Below are positions 16,951-24,653 of a stretch of 64,000 nucleotides of DNA, piece after piece; the stretch's first letter is position 1, and each line of letters opens with the position of its first letter. Origin of the DNA: Micavibrio aeruginosavorus. Its GTDB lineage: Bacteria > Pseudomonadota > Alphaproteobacteria > Micavibrionales > Micavibrionaceae. The position numbers and the translations under genes are program-made. The notes beneath the pieces were generated by a model that had not been told where the DNA came from, did not search any database, and worked only from the letters and a program-made list of their open reading frames with translations. The stretch is taken from contig CP066681.1 of NCBI GenBank assembly GCA_016432265.1, positions 186,001 to 250,000 of the forward strand, in the 5' to 3' direction.

Positions 16951-17571
16951 TCATGCGTTATGCACATCCGGGTTTAAGCCGGAAATTCGCAGAATTCTAG
17001 CCTTTTTATCAGTAATACTGGGAAACTCTTCACACTGTGCAAAACAATCAGGCCCGACGTTCTTTAACTCGTTCGTAAAATTTTCACCCTTCGGCAGTAG
17101 CAAAACCAGCTCAGGGTTAACCTTGCGCCAAGGAGCTGCATAAGCCAGGAGATGCCCCAGATCAGCAAGCGCTCGCGCGGTTATCACATCTGGAATAGCC
17201 TTTGTATTCAGAGCCTCGATGCGGCAATTATGAATCAGCACCGGCGTCTTTGTTTCACGTGAAACAGTCGACAGGAAACTACATTTCTTTTGATCCGATT
17301 CGACCAGATGAACTGACAGGTTAGGGCACAAGATAGCCAGCACCATCCCCGGAAATCCAGCCCCACTTCCGAAATCAAATATTGTGCGGGCCGCAGCCGG
17401 TAAAAATGACGCTAGCTGCATTGAATCAAGAAAATGCCGATTCCAGACATCGGCCACTGTAGAGGGGCTGATCAAATTAACCGCTCTCTGCCATTTCAGC
17501 AGCGCATCGCGGTAAACCTCCAGCCTATAGACTGTTTCACGTGAAACATCGGGTACGGATGGCAAAACCAT
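16951..17571 (-). CDS. rsmG: 16S rRNA (guanine-N7) methyltransferase RsmG
   Basis: A 206-residue class I methyltransferase (GidB) with the SAM-binding loop IFDFGSGAGFPGMVLAI, VHLVESDQKKCSFL, and the conserved start WQRAVNLISPSTVADVWNRHFLDS. It modifies G527 of 16S rRNA. The gene starts 1 base after the mnmG stop. Two parS sites are built into the coding sequence; in both, the protein reads V-S-R-E-T at that place (near residues 10 and 104). Confidence 0.96.
   Translation of the reverse strand: MVLPSVPDVSRETVYRLEVYRDALLKWQRAVNLISPSTVADVWNRHFLDSMQLASFLPAAARTIFDFGSGAGFPGMVLAILCPNLSVHLVESDQKKCSFLSTVSRETKTPVLIHNCRIEALNTKAIPDVITARALADLGHLLAYAAPWRKVNPELVLLLPKGENFTNELKNVGPDCFAQCEEFPSITDKKARILRISGLNPDVHNA
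17251..17266. promoter_or_regulatory. parS site 1 (inside rsmG)
   Basis: Perfect 16-bp palindrome TGTTTCACGTGAAACA, the canonical ParB binding site, encoding V-S-R-E-T of RsmG on the minus strand. Confidence 0.95.
17533..17548. promoter_or_regulatory. parS site 2 (start of rsmG)
   Basis: Perfect TGTTTCACGTGAAACA at the 5' end of rsmG, again encoding V-S-R-E-T. It lies 266 bases from site 1. Confidence 0.95.
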
Positions 17572-17572
17572 A

Positions 17573-19456
17573 TCAAGCCGCGTCTTGTCTGCTGGATCGT
17601 TTCACAAAGCGTAGCAAAGCCACGATGGCCGCCGGCGTTACACCGGGCAAACGAGCGGCCGCACCCAGAGTTGCCGGGCGCGCTTTTTCCAGTTTTGTTC
17701 TGATTTCCGTCGACAAACTGCCCACGGCTGCATAATCGAGGTCAGGGGGGAGAAGCAGAGCTTCATCCTTGCGGAAAGCCTCAATATCGACATTCTGGCG
17801 CTCCATATAACCGCTGTACAGGGCGTCGATCTTGATTTGCTCTATTATTGCCGGATCCCAGGCATTTAGCTCAGGCCAAACCCGAGCCGCCCCATCCCAT
17901 CCTACGTGGGCATAACCGATCAAATCAAAGGCGCTGCGGTGCTGACCGTCATGATTTACATTCACCCCGTACTCGGCCAGCACATTCGGCGTTGCGCAAA
18001 GAATGTGAGCCTTTTCGTATGCCGCCGCCAACACCTGTTTCTTTTTTGTCCACAGTGTTTCACGTGAAACATCCACACAGCCAAGCGTTAATCCCATATC
18101 CGTAAGCCTTTGATCTGCATTATCTGCCCGCAGCCTAAGCCTGTATTCTGCCCGACTTGTAAACATCCGGTACGGTTCAGGCGTACCACGAGAAATCAAG
18201 TCATCGATCAGCACGCCAATATAAGCGTCGGCGCGATCAAGGACAAATGTACGGCCTATCCCTTCTGTCAACAAGGCCGCATTCAGCCCCGCCATCAGCC
18301 CTTGTGCTGCCGCCTCTTCATAGCCTGTGGTGCCATTGATCTGGCCCGCCATGAAGAGGCCCGGTAAGCGGCGAGATTCTAAGGTATTTTTAAGGTCGCG
18401 CGGATCACAATAGTCGTACTCGATCGCGTAAGCCCACTCCAGAACAGCAGCGTTTTCCAGCCCCGGGATGGATTTTAAAAGCTCCATCTGCACTTCGACC
18501 GGCAAAGCGTTCGAGATGCCGTTCGGGTAGACTGTATGGTCATCCAGCCCTTCCGGCTCAAGGAAAATCTGATGGCGCTCCTTGTCGGCAAACCTCACCA
18601 CCTTGTCTTCAATCGAAGGGCAATAACGTGGCCCAGTGCCCTTGATCGCGCCGGAATACATCGGTGCCCGGTGCAAATTGGCTCGGATAATGTCGTGCGT
18701 CTTCTGGTTTGTATGGGTAATAAAACATGAAATTTGCGGCACAGTAACTGCAGCGCTCATAAAAGAAAAAGGCTGTGGCGGCTTGTCACCGGGCTGCTCC
18801 TCCAAAATGGCCCAATTGATCGTCCGGCCATCGAGACGGGCAGGGGTGCCCGTTTTGAGACGCCCAAGAGGAAACCCAAGTTTATCAAGAGTTTGCGACA
18901 ATCCTACAGCAGGTTGTTCACCTACGCGCCCTGCCGGGATTCGTTCCTCTCCACGGTGAATCAAGCCGCGCAGGAAGGTGCCAGTGGTCAGCACCACAGA
19001 CCGGCAGGAAAACTGCCGCCCATCCAGTGTTCGCAAGCCAGCGATTTCACGTGAACCATTCAAGATCAGGTCGTCCGCCGCCCCGACAATGATTGTCAGA
19101 TTCGGATAATCAGACAGGAGCGCCTGCATCGCTTGCCTGTACAGCTTACGGTCGGCCTGTGCACGCGGGCCACGCACAGCCGGCCCTTTGGATGCGTTCA
19201 GCATTCGAAATTGAATGCCGGCCTGATCAATAACACGAGCCATAATCCCGTCCAGCGCGTCAATTTCACGCACCAGATGGCCCTTACCCAACCCGCCAAT
19301 AGCCGGGTTACAGGACATCGCCCCGATCGTTTCGAACTTATGGGTAAGCAAGGCGGTTTTCGCCCCCAGGCGAGCAGACGCGGCAGCCGCCTCGCATCCA
19401 GCATGGCCGCCTCCAACCACAATCACGTCAAAGGATGTCTTGGGATCCAGATTCAT
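17573..19456 (-). CDS. mnmG: tRNA uridine-5-carboxymethylaminomethyl modification enzyme MnmG
   Basis: A 627-residue FAD protein (GidA) with the N-terminal dinucleotide fold [21 protein letters not shown], the [23 protein letters not shown] motif, [13 protein letters not shown], and the C-terminal helical domain. It works with MnmE, encoded at 21.0-22.4 kb, to modify the wobble uridine of several tRNAs. It is the first gene of the mnmG-rsmG-parA-parB run. One perfect and one degenerate parS site lie inside it, and a perfect DnaA box lies 35 bases upstream of its start. Confidence 0.97.
   Translation of the reverse strand: MNLDPKTSFDVIVVGGGHAGCEAAAASARLGAKTALLTHKFETIGAMSCNPAIGGLGKGHLVREIDALDGIMARVIDQAGIQFRMLNASKGPAVRGPRAQADRKLYRQAMQALLSDYPNLTIIVGAADDLILNGSREIAGLRTLDGRQFSCRSVVLTTGTFLRGLIHRGEERIPAGRVGEQPAVGLSQTLDKLGFPLGRLKTGTPARLDGRTINWAILEEQPGDKPPQPFSFMSAAVTVPQISCFITHTNQKTHDIIRANLHRAPMYSGAIKGTGPRYCPSIEDKVVRFADKERHQIFLEPEGLDDHTVYPNGISNALPVEVQMELLKSIPGLENAAVLEWAYAIEYDYCDPRDLKNTLESRRLPGLFMAGQINGTTGYEEAAAQGLMAGLNAALLTEGIGRTFVLDRADAYIGVLIDDLISRGTPEPYRMFTSRAEYRLRLRADNADQRLTDMGLTLGCVDVSRETLWTKKKQVLAAAYEKAHILCATPNVLAEYGVNVNHDGQHRSAFDLIGYAHVGWDGAARVWPELNAWDPAIIEQIKIDALYSGYMERQNVDIEAFRKDEALLLPPDLDYAAVGSLSTEIRTKLEKARPATLGAAARLPGVTPAAIVALLRFVKRSSRQDAA
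18056..18071. promoter_or_regulatory. parS site 3 (inside mnmG)
   Basis: Perfect TGTTTCACGTGAAACA, encoding V-S-R-E-T in the C-terminal half of MnmG. Confidence 0.95.
19043..19058. promoter_or_regulatory. Degenerate parS-like site (inside mnmG)
   Basis: GATTTCACGTGAACCA keeps the central TTTCACGTGAA but differs from canonical parS at three outer positions. It may bind ParB weakly or be coincidental with the preserved codons. Confidence 0.4.
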
Positions 19457-19490
19457 AAGGTCGCCTTTATAACCCGAAGCTGTGGATAAA

Positions 19491-19499
19491 TTCCAGATT
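19491..19499 (-). promoter_or_regulatory. Perfect DnaA box upstream of mnmG
   Basis: TGTGGATAA, the reverse complement of the consensus TTATCCACA. It sits in the 150-base gap upstream of mnmG, the classical gidA-proximal place for origins or DnaA-titrating sites. I see only this one perfect copy here. Confidence 0.55.
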
Positions 19500-19539
19500 T
19501 ATCGGCAAAACACAGGCAGCGACTTGTCGCATAAAAAAC

Positions 19540-19566
19540 TTGACGATTCTTGGTTTTACATATAGT
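19540..19566 (+). promoter_or_regulatory. Possible sigma-70 promoter of the small gene at 19607
   Basis: TTGACG (19540-19545) and TATAGT (19561-19566) with 15 bp between them, shorter than ideal, ending 40 bases before the small ORF. Confidence 0.4.
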
Positions 19567-19606
19567 TTTTGCGCGTCCGACCTCTTACTGCGCAAGGAGC
19601 CTGCAG

Positions 19607-19804
19607 ATGACAACAAACCCTTCCGGCTATGCCCCGGCACATATCAACCCTGAGGCCGTTTTCTGGCTCAACGCCCCTGAAAGTGTAAGAGAAGCGCTGC
19701 GCAGAGCCGGCGCTGCCATCCCTGCAATCACCGAAGATGATCGCTACGCCGCCGCACAGGCAAAGGCGCAAGCCGACCAGGGAGCTCCCAAACCCCAGCC
19801 CTAG
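19607..19804 (+). CDS. Small hypothetical protein (65 residues)
   Basis: ATG 19607 has a strong ribosome site (AAGGAG 8 bases upstream), which makes this short frame believable. The protein is soluble, reads NPEAVFWLNAPESVREALRRAGAAIPAITEDDRYAAAQ, and ends in a Pro/Gln-rich tail. There is no signal peptide or known motif. It lies between the mnmG upstream region and the second porin, on the plus strand. Confidence 0.6.
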   Translation: MTTNPSGYAPAHINPEAVFWLNAPESVREALRRAGAAIPAITEDDRYAAAQAKAQADQGAPKPQP

Positions 19805-19885
19805 CCGATTCTTCCTAAAACCTGCTTGCGGATCAGCAAAATCCTGACAGAATATTACTTTGATTCTGTAATAAAAGGATTTTTT

Positions 19886-21013
19886 ATGATACATGCTTCC
19901 CGCCTTGCGCTGATGATCTTTTCCACCCTGTCGCTTTCATCCCTGCCTGCCTTTGCCCAGAACGAGCGCCCGCTCTCTATAAATCTGACCGGCATTTTTA
20001 GCGGCTATGTCGTCTACCACTCCCAAGACAACAGCACGGGCAATGAAGAGCGTCACATAGACATTATGCGCGAAGCATCGATATTCACCAATGCTGAAGG
20101 AACCCTTGATAACGGCCTGACTGTCGGCTACTTCCTCGAGAGCCTTATAGATATGGGCGACAGTTTTAACGTCAGTGATTCCTACATCTACTTTTCCAAC
20201 TCCTGGGGTCGGATTAATTTCGGCGGCACGGATGGCGCCGCCGCCCTGCTGCAAATCGCAGCGCCCGCAGCCGACCCCCTGTTCGACGGCATGGAACAAC
20301 TCATCAACCCGGTCAACCACCAGTTGATGCTTGGTCTGGGCGCTCCTGTCAATGTGGCCATGGGTTACCTGATGGGGCAGAGTGGCGCCGAGGATAAAAT
20401 CACCTACTTGACCCCCTCGTTTAACGGCCTTCAGGCAGGCATTTCCTACACACCTGAAATGAATAGCATTGCGTCCCGCAGCCTTGGCGGCGTTCTGGCT
20501 GACGATACCGAAGAGGATTCCGGCAGCGTCTGGGAAGGATCCGTTCGCTATGAGGGCCGGTTCGAAGAGGCGACGCTCACAATGGGAGCCGGTTACTCCC
20601 ATATCGACCTTGAAAAGGATGTGACAGGTGCCGGCACTGATACTTTCGACGATCGTCGCGCTTGGGATCTTGGTGTTAATGTTAAATACAAGGGCTATGG
20701 TGCCGGGATCGCCTACGTCACCGACGACAACGGCCTGCGCGATAGCGACACGGATATTCTGGTGATCGGCGCCGACTATACAACGGGCCCTTGGCGCATC
20801 GGCGCCTCCTACTACGACCGTGAAGACGACATAGAGAACCTGGGATTGGGCAACATCGATATCGAGACACAGCGTTACAGCGCAGGCGTCACTTACACTG
20901 CGGGGGGCGGCCTATCCCTTAAAGGCTCCGCCCATCATATAGAACACGATATAGCCGGCAGCGATGATCCTGACGCCACAACCTTCGTTCTGGGTTCAAC
21001 CCTGACCTTCTAA
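19886..21013 (+). CDS. Outer-membrane porin, second paralog
   Basis: About 375 residues from ATG 19886, preceded by AAAAGGA. The signal peptide ends in PAFAQ. The mature protein follows the first porin motif by motif: FSGYVVYHSQDNSTGNEERHIDIMREASIF, LDNGLTVGYFLESLIDMGDSFNVSDSYIYFSNSWGRINFGGTDGAA, KITYLTPSFNGLQAGISYTPE, and the terminal FVLGSTLTF ending in Phe. The two genes are therefore duplicates, now 10 kb apart and in opposite directions. Its codon use appears less strongly biased than in the first copy, hinting at lower expression or a conditional role. Confidence 0.92.
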   Translation: MIHASRLALMIFSTLSLSSLPAFAQNERPLSINLTGIFSGYVVYHSQDNSTGNEERHIDIMREASIFTNAEGTLDNGLTVGYFLESLIDMGDSFNVSDSYIYFSNSWGRINFGGTDGAAALLQIAAPAADPLFDGMEQLINPVNHQLMLGLGAPVNVAMGYLMGQSGAEDKITYLTPSFNGLQAGISYTPEMNSIASRSLGGVLADDTEEDSGSVWEGSVRYEGRFEEATLTMGAGYSHIDLEKDVTGAGTDTFDDRRAWDLGVNVKYKGYGAGIAYVTDDNGLRDSDTDILVIGADYTTGPWRIGASYYDREDDIENLGLGNIDIETQRYSAGVTYTAGGGLSLKGSAHHIEHDIAGSDDPDATTFVLGSTLTF

Positions 21014-21014
21014 G

Positions 21015-22376
21015 TTATTTGCCAATACAAAAATCGTGAAAAATAACGTCGAGCACGTCTTCCACATCGACGCGGCCTGTAATCCTTCCCAGAGCCCGCA
21101 AAGCCATCCGCACATCCTCCGCCATTAGTTCAGGCAACGCCGCCCCCAGCCCGCGCGCTAGAGCCGAAGCGCACTCTTCAAGGGCCGTGCGATGGCGCAC
21201 GCGCGTCAGCGATGGCGTTTCACGATTCCCAATCAGGGACGCGATCATCTGCCCAAGCATCGCTATAAACTGTTCAAGCCCCCGTCCTGTCTTGACAGAC
21301 ACCTCAACCTGTCGCCCTTTCGCAATTACAGGGATGTCAGAACAAGGCGCATCGGTCTTGTTAAAAACCACAAGGCTATTCTGATCCAGCAACCGCAATG
21401 TATGGCAATCCAAAGACGGTAGTGATAAAGCGTCGAAAACCAGCACCCGGATATCGGCCGCCTCCGCGCGCTGCAAGGCTCTGCGTATTCCTTCGCTCTC
21501 TATGCCTTCCTGCCCATCAGAACCTATTTCCTCCGGCCTCAATCCGGCGGTGTCGACAAGAATAACCGGGAAGCCGCCGATATTCAGGTGAGTTTCTATT
21601 AGGTCGCGCGTTGTGCCGGCATGTTCGGAAACAATCGCGACATCACGCTGGGCTAAAGCATTCACCAAAGAGGATTTGCCAACGTTAGGCGCGCCAATAA
21701 CAACGACCTGAACGCCATCACGCAACCTCTCCCCGCGTCGATTGTCATCGAGGTGTTCGCGCAGTTCCTGCAACAAACCGGTCAACGCAGGCCTTGCCGA
21801 TGCAAGAACTCCCTCAGGTAAATCCTCGTCAGGGAAATCAATATCCGCCTCCAGGTGAGCCATGATCCGCTTGAGGCGTGCACCCCACCCTTCGTAAAGA
21901 TCCGAAAGCGCACCCCCTATCTGCGACAGAGCCTGCGCCTTCTGGGCCTCTGTCTCTGCATGGATCAGATCCGCAATTCCTTCGGCGGCCGTGAGATCCA
22001 TTTTTCCATTCTCAAAGGCGCGCCTGGTAAATTCGCCGGCCTCAGCCAAACGATGGCCGGGCAACGCGCCAAGAACCTGCAGTAAGTCCCTGATAACAGC
22101 CATGCCACCGTGAATCTGGTACTCAACCACATCTTCACCGGTAAAGCTCGCGGGCCCCGGGAAGCACAGCACCACGCCCTGATCAATCAAGTGGTTGTCC
22201 CGAGGGTCGCTAAGACGAAGGAACTGCGCCTGCCGGGGCAAGGGCGACGCCGATGGAATCAGGGATTTCATGCCGGCAAACGCCTGCGAGCCCGACACAC
22301 GCACAACCGCGACTCCCGCCGCTCCCCAGGCGCTTGATAAAGCAAATATCGTGTCACGATAATTCATGACTGGCAT
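21015..22376 (-). CDS. mnmE: tRNA modification GTPase MnmE
   Basis: A 453-residue protein; an internal ATG at 22367 gives the more usual start (MNYRDTIFALSS). It has the N-terminal folate-binding domain (GAAGVAVVRVSGSQA), a G domain with GAPNVGKSSLVNAL, GTTRD, DTAGLR and NKTD, and the C-terminal catalytic FCIGK. It is the partner of MnmG. It lies 10 bases after the DUF6489-like gene and is convergent with porin 2. Confidence 0.97.
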   Translation of the reverse strand: MPVMNYRDTIFALSSAWGAAGVAVVRVSGSQAFAGMKSLIPSASPLPRQAQFLRLSDPRDNHLIDQGVVLCFPGPASFTGEDVVEYQIHGGMAVIRDLLQVLGALPGHRLAEAGEFTRRAFENGKMDLTAAEGIADLIHAETEAQKAQALSQIGGALSDLYEGWGARLKRIMAHLEADIDFPDEDLPEGVLASARPALTGLLQELREHLDDNRRGERLRDGVQVVVIGAPNVGKSSLVNALAQRDVAIVSEHAGTTRDLIETHLNIGGFPVILVDTAGLRPEEIGSDGQEGIESEGIRRALQRAEAADIRVLVFDALSLPSLDCHTLRLLDQNSLVVFNKTDAPCSDIPVIAKGRQVEVSVKTGRGLEQFIAMLGQMIASLIGNRETPSLTRVRHRTALEECASALARGLGAALPELMAEDVRMALRALGRITGRVDVEDVLDVIFHDFCIGK

Positions 22377-22386
22377 CAGTTAGATA

Positions 22387-22656
22387 TCACTTGCCGTTCT
22401 TCTCACCCACGCCCGCCGAAGGCGTCATACCCATTTGCATTTGGCTCCAGAACATCTTCTGCATTTCCCCCCAGCTTTCCATTGTCAGGGGCAGCCACGT
22501 TTTCATGAAGGTCTCCGGATCAAGGGTCTGCAAATTCTCCGCCATGCGGTTCTCCAGCTCCTTCATCATCCTCTCTTGCAAAGGCGCAATATTCGGTAAA
22601 CCAATAAAGGCCCGGGCCTCTTCCGGCGTGCAATCGACGTTTACGGTAACTTTCAT
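22387..22656 (-). CDS. Small DUF6489-like protein
   Basis: An 89-residue protein with GGGAGAA 6 bases before its ATG. It reads KVTVNVDCTPEEARAFIGLPNI, then a helix PLQERMMKELENRMAENLQTLDPE and FMKTWLPLTMESWGEMQKMFWSQM. I believe this is the alphaproteobacterial DUF6489 family, whose function is unknown; the assignment is from memory of the pattern. It lies directly upstream of mnmE and is probably co-transcribed with it. Confidence 0.75.
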   Translation of the reverse strand: MKVTVNVDCTPEEARAFIGLPNIAPLQERMMKELENRMAENLQTLDPETFMKTWLPLTMESWGEMQKMFWSQMQMGMTPSAGVGEKNGK

Positions 22657-22726
22657 ATTTATTCTCCCTATTGCGGCGTCAGGGAGAGATGTAGCAGCTT
22701 TCCTTCAGACATGCTAGAACAGGGCC

Positions 22727-23041
22727 ATGAACAATGACCGGACAGAGCATATTACGGAGAGCGACTTCGCGAACCTGTGCGAAGCCTTGCTGCTACTCAA
22801 AACGTCTGACGAATGCCGCAGCTTCCTGACAGATTTATGCAGCCCCGCCGAGATCAAGGCGCTTTCGGAAAGATGGCTGATTGCCCGGCTGCTGGATCGC
22901 GGGGATGCCTCTTATCGTGAAATTTCCGCCATAACGGGCGCCAGCACAACAACCGTCGGGCGCGTTGCCCGATTCCTCGAGAAAGAGCCCTATCACGGCT
23001 ACCGTCTTATTCTTGACCGCCTCAAAGCGTGCCAGCGCTGA
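22727..23041 (+). CDS. TrpR-superfamily regulator, YerC/YecD (HisR-like)
   Basis: A 104-residue protein matching the YerC/YecD branch of the TrpR fold: LLLLKTSDECRSFLTDLCSPAEIKALSERWLIARLLDRG, then the helix-turn-helix SYREISAITGASTTTVGRVARFL. Members of this branch have been linked to control of histidine biosynthesis genes. Here hisG follows immediately on the same strand, behind a strong palindrome, which supports the same role. It is a small dimeric repressor, presumably with histidine or a related ligand as co-repressor (inference). Confidence 0.88.
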   Translation: MNNDRTEHITESDFANLCEALLLLKTSDECRSFLTDLCSPAEIKALSERWLIARLLDRGDASYREISAITGASTTTVGRVARFLEKEPYHGYRLILDRLKACQR

Positions 23042-23067
23042 TTTCCTTTGACGCCGCAATAATTTTC

Positions 23068-23111
23068 TTGCCCTTGCCACGCCCTTATTGTAGTATCGTA
23101 GTACTACAATA
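23068..23111 (+). promoter_or_regulatory. Promoter and palindromic operator of hisG
   Basis: A candidate -35 TTGCCC (23068-23073) and -10 TAGTAT (23091-23096) are 17 bp apart. A perfect inverted repeat with 10-bp arms, TATTGTAGTA (23086-23095) and TACTACAATA (23102-23111), with a 6-base spacer, covers the -10 box. Binding there should block transcription. The neighbouring YerC-like protein is the obvious candidate binder. Confidence 0.75.
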
Positions 23112-23138
23112 TAACGAAGCAAGGGTGAAAAATTTATC

Positions 23139-23876
23139 ATGGCGGTGACCCCAGACGCATGCGATGGCCAGCCTTTTCGCATAATCCTGCCCGAGCAAAA
23201 AAGACTGCGCAGGGCTTTTGATGGCGTCGCCGCCGCGGCAGGGCTGGACTTCGAGAAACCATCCCCCCGCGCTTCTCTTGGTTATCTTGTTGACAAAAAA
23301 AGAGAAATTGAAAGCCTGGTCGCTTGCGAGCTAAGGGCGGACGCCGCCCTGGACTGGTTGGCCGATGGCACAGCCAGTCTGGCAATTGTTGGTGCCGACA
23401 TGCTGGCTGAGTATCAAGCCATCAATCCACGAGCCTCTTTAAAACCTGTCCTGACTCTGGAGCGCATTTGCTGTTGCTCGCTCTGGATTGCTGCGAAGCC
23501 GGAAATTAATATCCGCAACATCAATGATTTGGAAGGGATGCGGCTAGCCAGCGCCTATCCCGCTTTGCTGCAGCAACTACTGCAGCAAAATGGAACGCAG
23601 CCTGCCAGCATTCTGCCGCAAAAAGGGAACGTCGAAGCCACCTTGGCTGTAAATCGCGCCGATGCCATACTGGAAGTGGTCGAAACCGGAGCTAGTCTCA
23701 AAGCCAACGGCCTTGAGAAGAAATTAAAAGTGTTCAACAGTTGTGCCGTTCTGGTTCGCAGCCACACACCTTTTAGCGCCGCCAACGAATCCCTGACTCA
23801 AAAGCTGGGGGATCGCTTAAAGGGCGCGCAAGAAACATGTCAGCCACCGCAGCAGCCCGATATAATACTTTTTTAG
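23139..23876 (+). CDS. hisG: ATP phosphoribosyltransferase, HisG-like
   Basis: A 245-residue protein resembling short-form HisG. It has ILPEQKRLRRAFDGVAAAAGLDF at the start, DWLADGTASLAIVGADMLAE (the signature D-G-x-x-x-x-x-I-x-G region), LEGMRLASAYPALLQQLL, and ILEVVETGASLKANGLEKK, the phosphoribosyl-pyrophosphate-binding end of the domain. It catalyses the first step of histidine synthesis. The sequence is rather divergent (Q-K-R-L for the usual K-G-R-L), so loss of specificity cannot be excluded. Short-form HisG needs HisZ; no hisZ or other his gene is nearby. Confidence 0.82.
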   Translation: MAVTPDACDGQPFRIILPEQKRLRRAFDGVAAAAGLDFEKPSPRASLGYLVDKKREIESLVACELRADAALDWLADGTASLAIVGADMLAEYQAINPRASLKPVLTLERICCCSLWIAAKPEINIRNINDLEGMRLASAYPALLQQLLQQNGTQPASILPQKGNVEATLAVNRADAILEVVETGASLKANGLEKKLKVFNSCAVLVRSHTPFSAANESLTQKLGDRLKGAQETCQPPQQPDIILF

Positions 23877-23939
23877 GGGTTTGCTCGCCCAAAGGCACGG
23901 CGTATCCTGACTCCCGAGCGAGACAAGAAGAGGCCCACA

Positions 23940-24650
23940 ATGACCGTGCAAAACATACCTGCCAGCGATGGCCAAAGCTTCGCAGCCTATACCGCCCTTC
24001 CCGCCAAAACCCCGGCGCCCGTCATTATCCTGATTCAGGAAATTTTTGGGGTTAACGCCGAAATGCGCGCCAAGTGCGACAGTCTGGCGCAGCGCGGTTT
24101 TATAGCCGTTTGCCCTGATTTGTTCTGGCGCATGGAGCCTGGCATTCAACTTACCGACAAAACCGAAGAGGAATGGGTGCGGGCCTTTGGCTTCTATCAG
24201 CGTTTTGACGTGGAGAAAGGAATAGAAGACTTGCGCGCCACGCTTCATACCTTTCGCGGCCATGCGTTAGGCAACGGCAAAATCGGCGTCATGGGCTATT
24301 GTCTCGGTGGTAAACTGGCCTATCTGATGGCCGCGCGTTCGCGTGCCGACTGCAGCATAGGTTACTATGGCGTGGGGATTGAAGATTTGCTCGATGAAAG
24401 CCGTCACATAAAGAATCCTTTGATGCTGCACATTGCCGAAGAAGACAAATATGTCAGCAAGGGCGCACAAAAAAAGATTTTGCAGGCGTTAACAGGCAAT
24501 CCACTTATTACTATTCATACCTATCCGGATATGGATCATGCTTTCGCGCGCGGCGGAGGGCAGCACTACAACGAGACGGCCGCGCAAACCGCAAACCAGC
24601 GCACTCTTGATTTTCTTGACCGTCACCTGCGGCGATCCGTAGCCGCCTAA
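23940..24650 (+). CDS. Dienelactone hydrolase family protein
   Basis: A 236-residue alpha/beta hydrolase with the dienelactone hydrolase triad: nucleophile Cys in GVMGYCLGGKLA, Asp in HIAEEDKYV, and His in DMDHAFARGGGQHYN. The start also fits: VIILIQEIFGVNAEMRAKCDSLAQRGFIAVCPDLFWR. The family hydrolyses lactones and esters; the substrate cannot be told from the sequence. GAAGAGG precedes the ATG. It is followed after 3 bases by the zinc-finger membrane protein, so the two are likely one transcript. Confidence 0.93.
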   Translation: MTVQNIPASDGQSFAAYTALPAKTPAPVIILIQEIFGVNAEMRAKCDSLAQRGFIAVCPDLFWRMEPGIQLTDKTEEEWVRAFGFYQRFDVEKGIEDLRATLHTFRGHALGNGKIGVMGYCLGGKLAYLMAARSRADCSIGYYGVGIEDLLDESRHIKNPLMLHIAEEDKYVSKGAQKKILQALTGNPLITIHTYPDMDHAFARGGGQHYNETAAQTANQRTLDFLDRHLRRSVAA

Positions 24651-24653
24651 TTC

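Noticed and set aside
23040-23138. Attenuator or T-box control of hisG
   Set aside because: There is no leader peptide with a run of His codons and no terminator hairpin; the palindrome is better explained as a repressor site.
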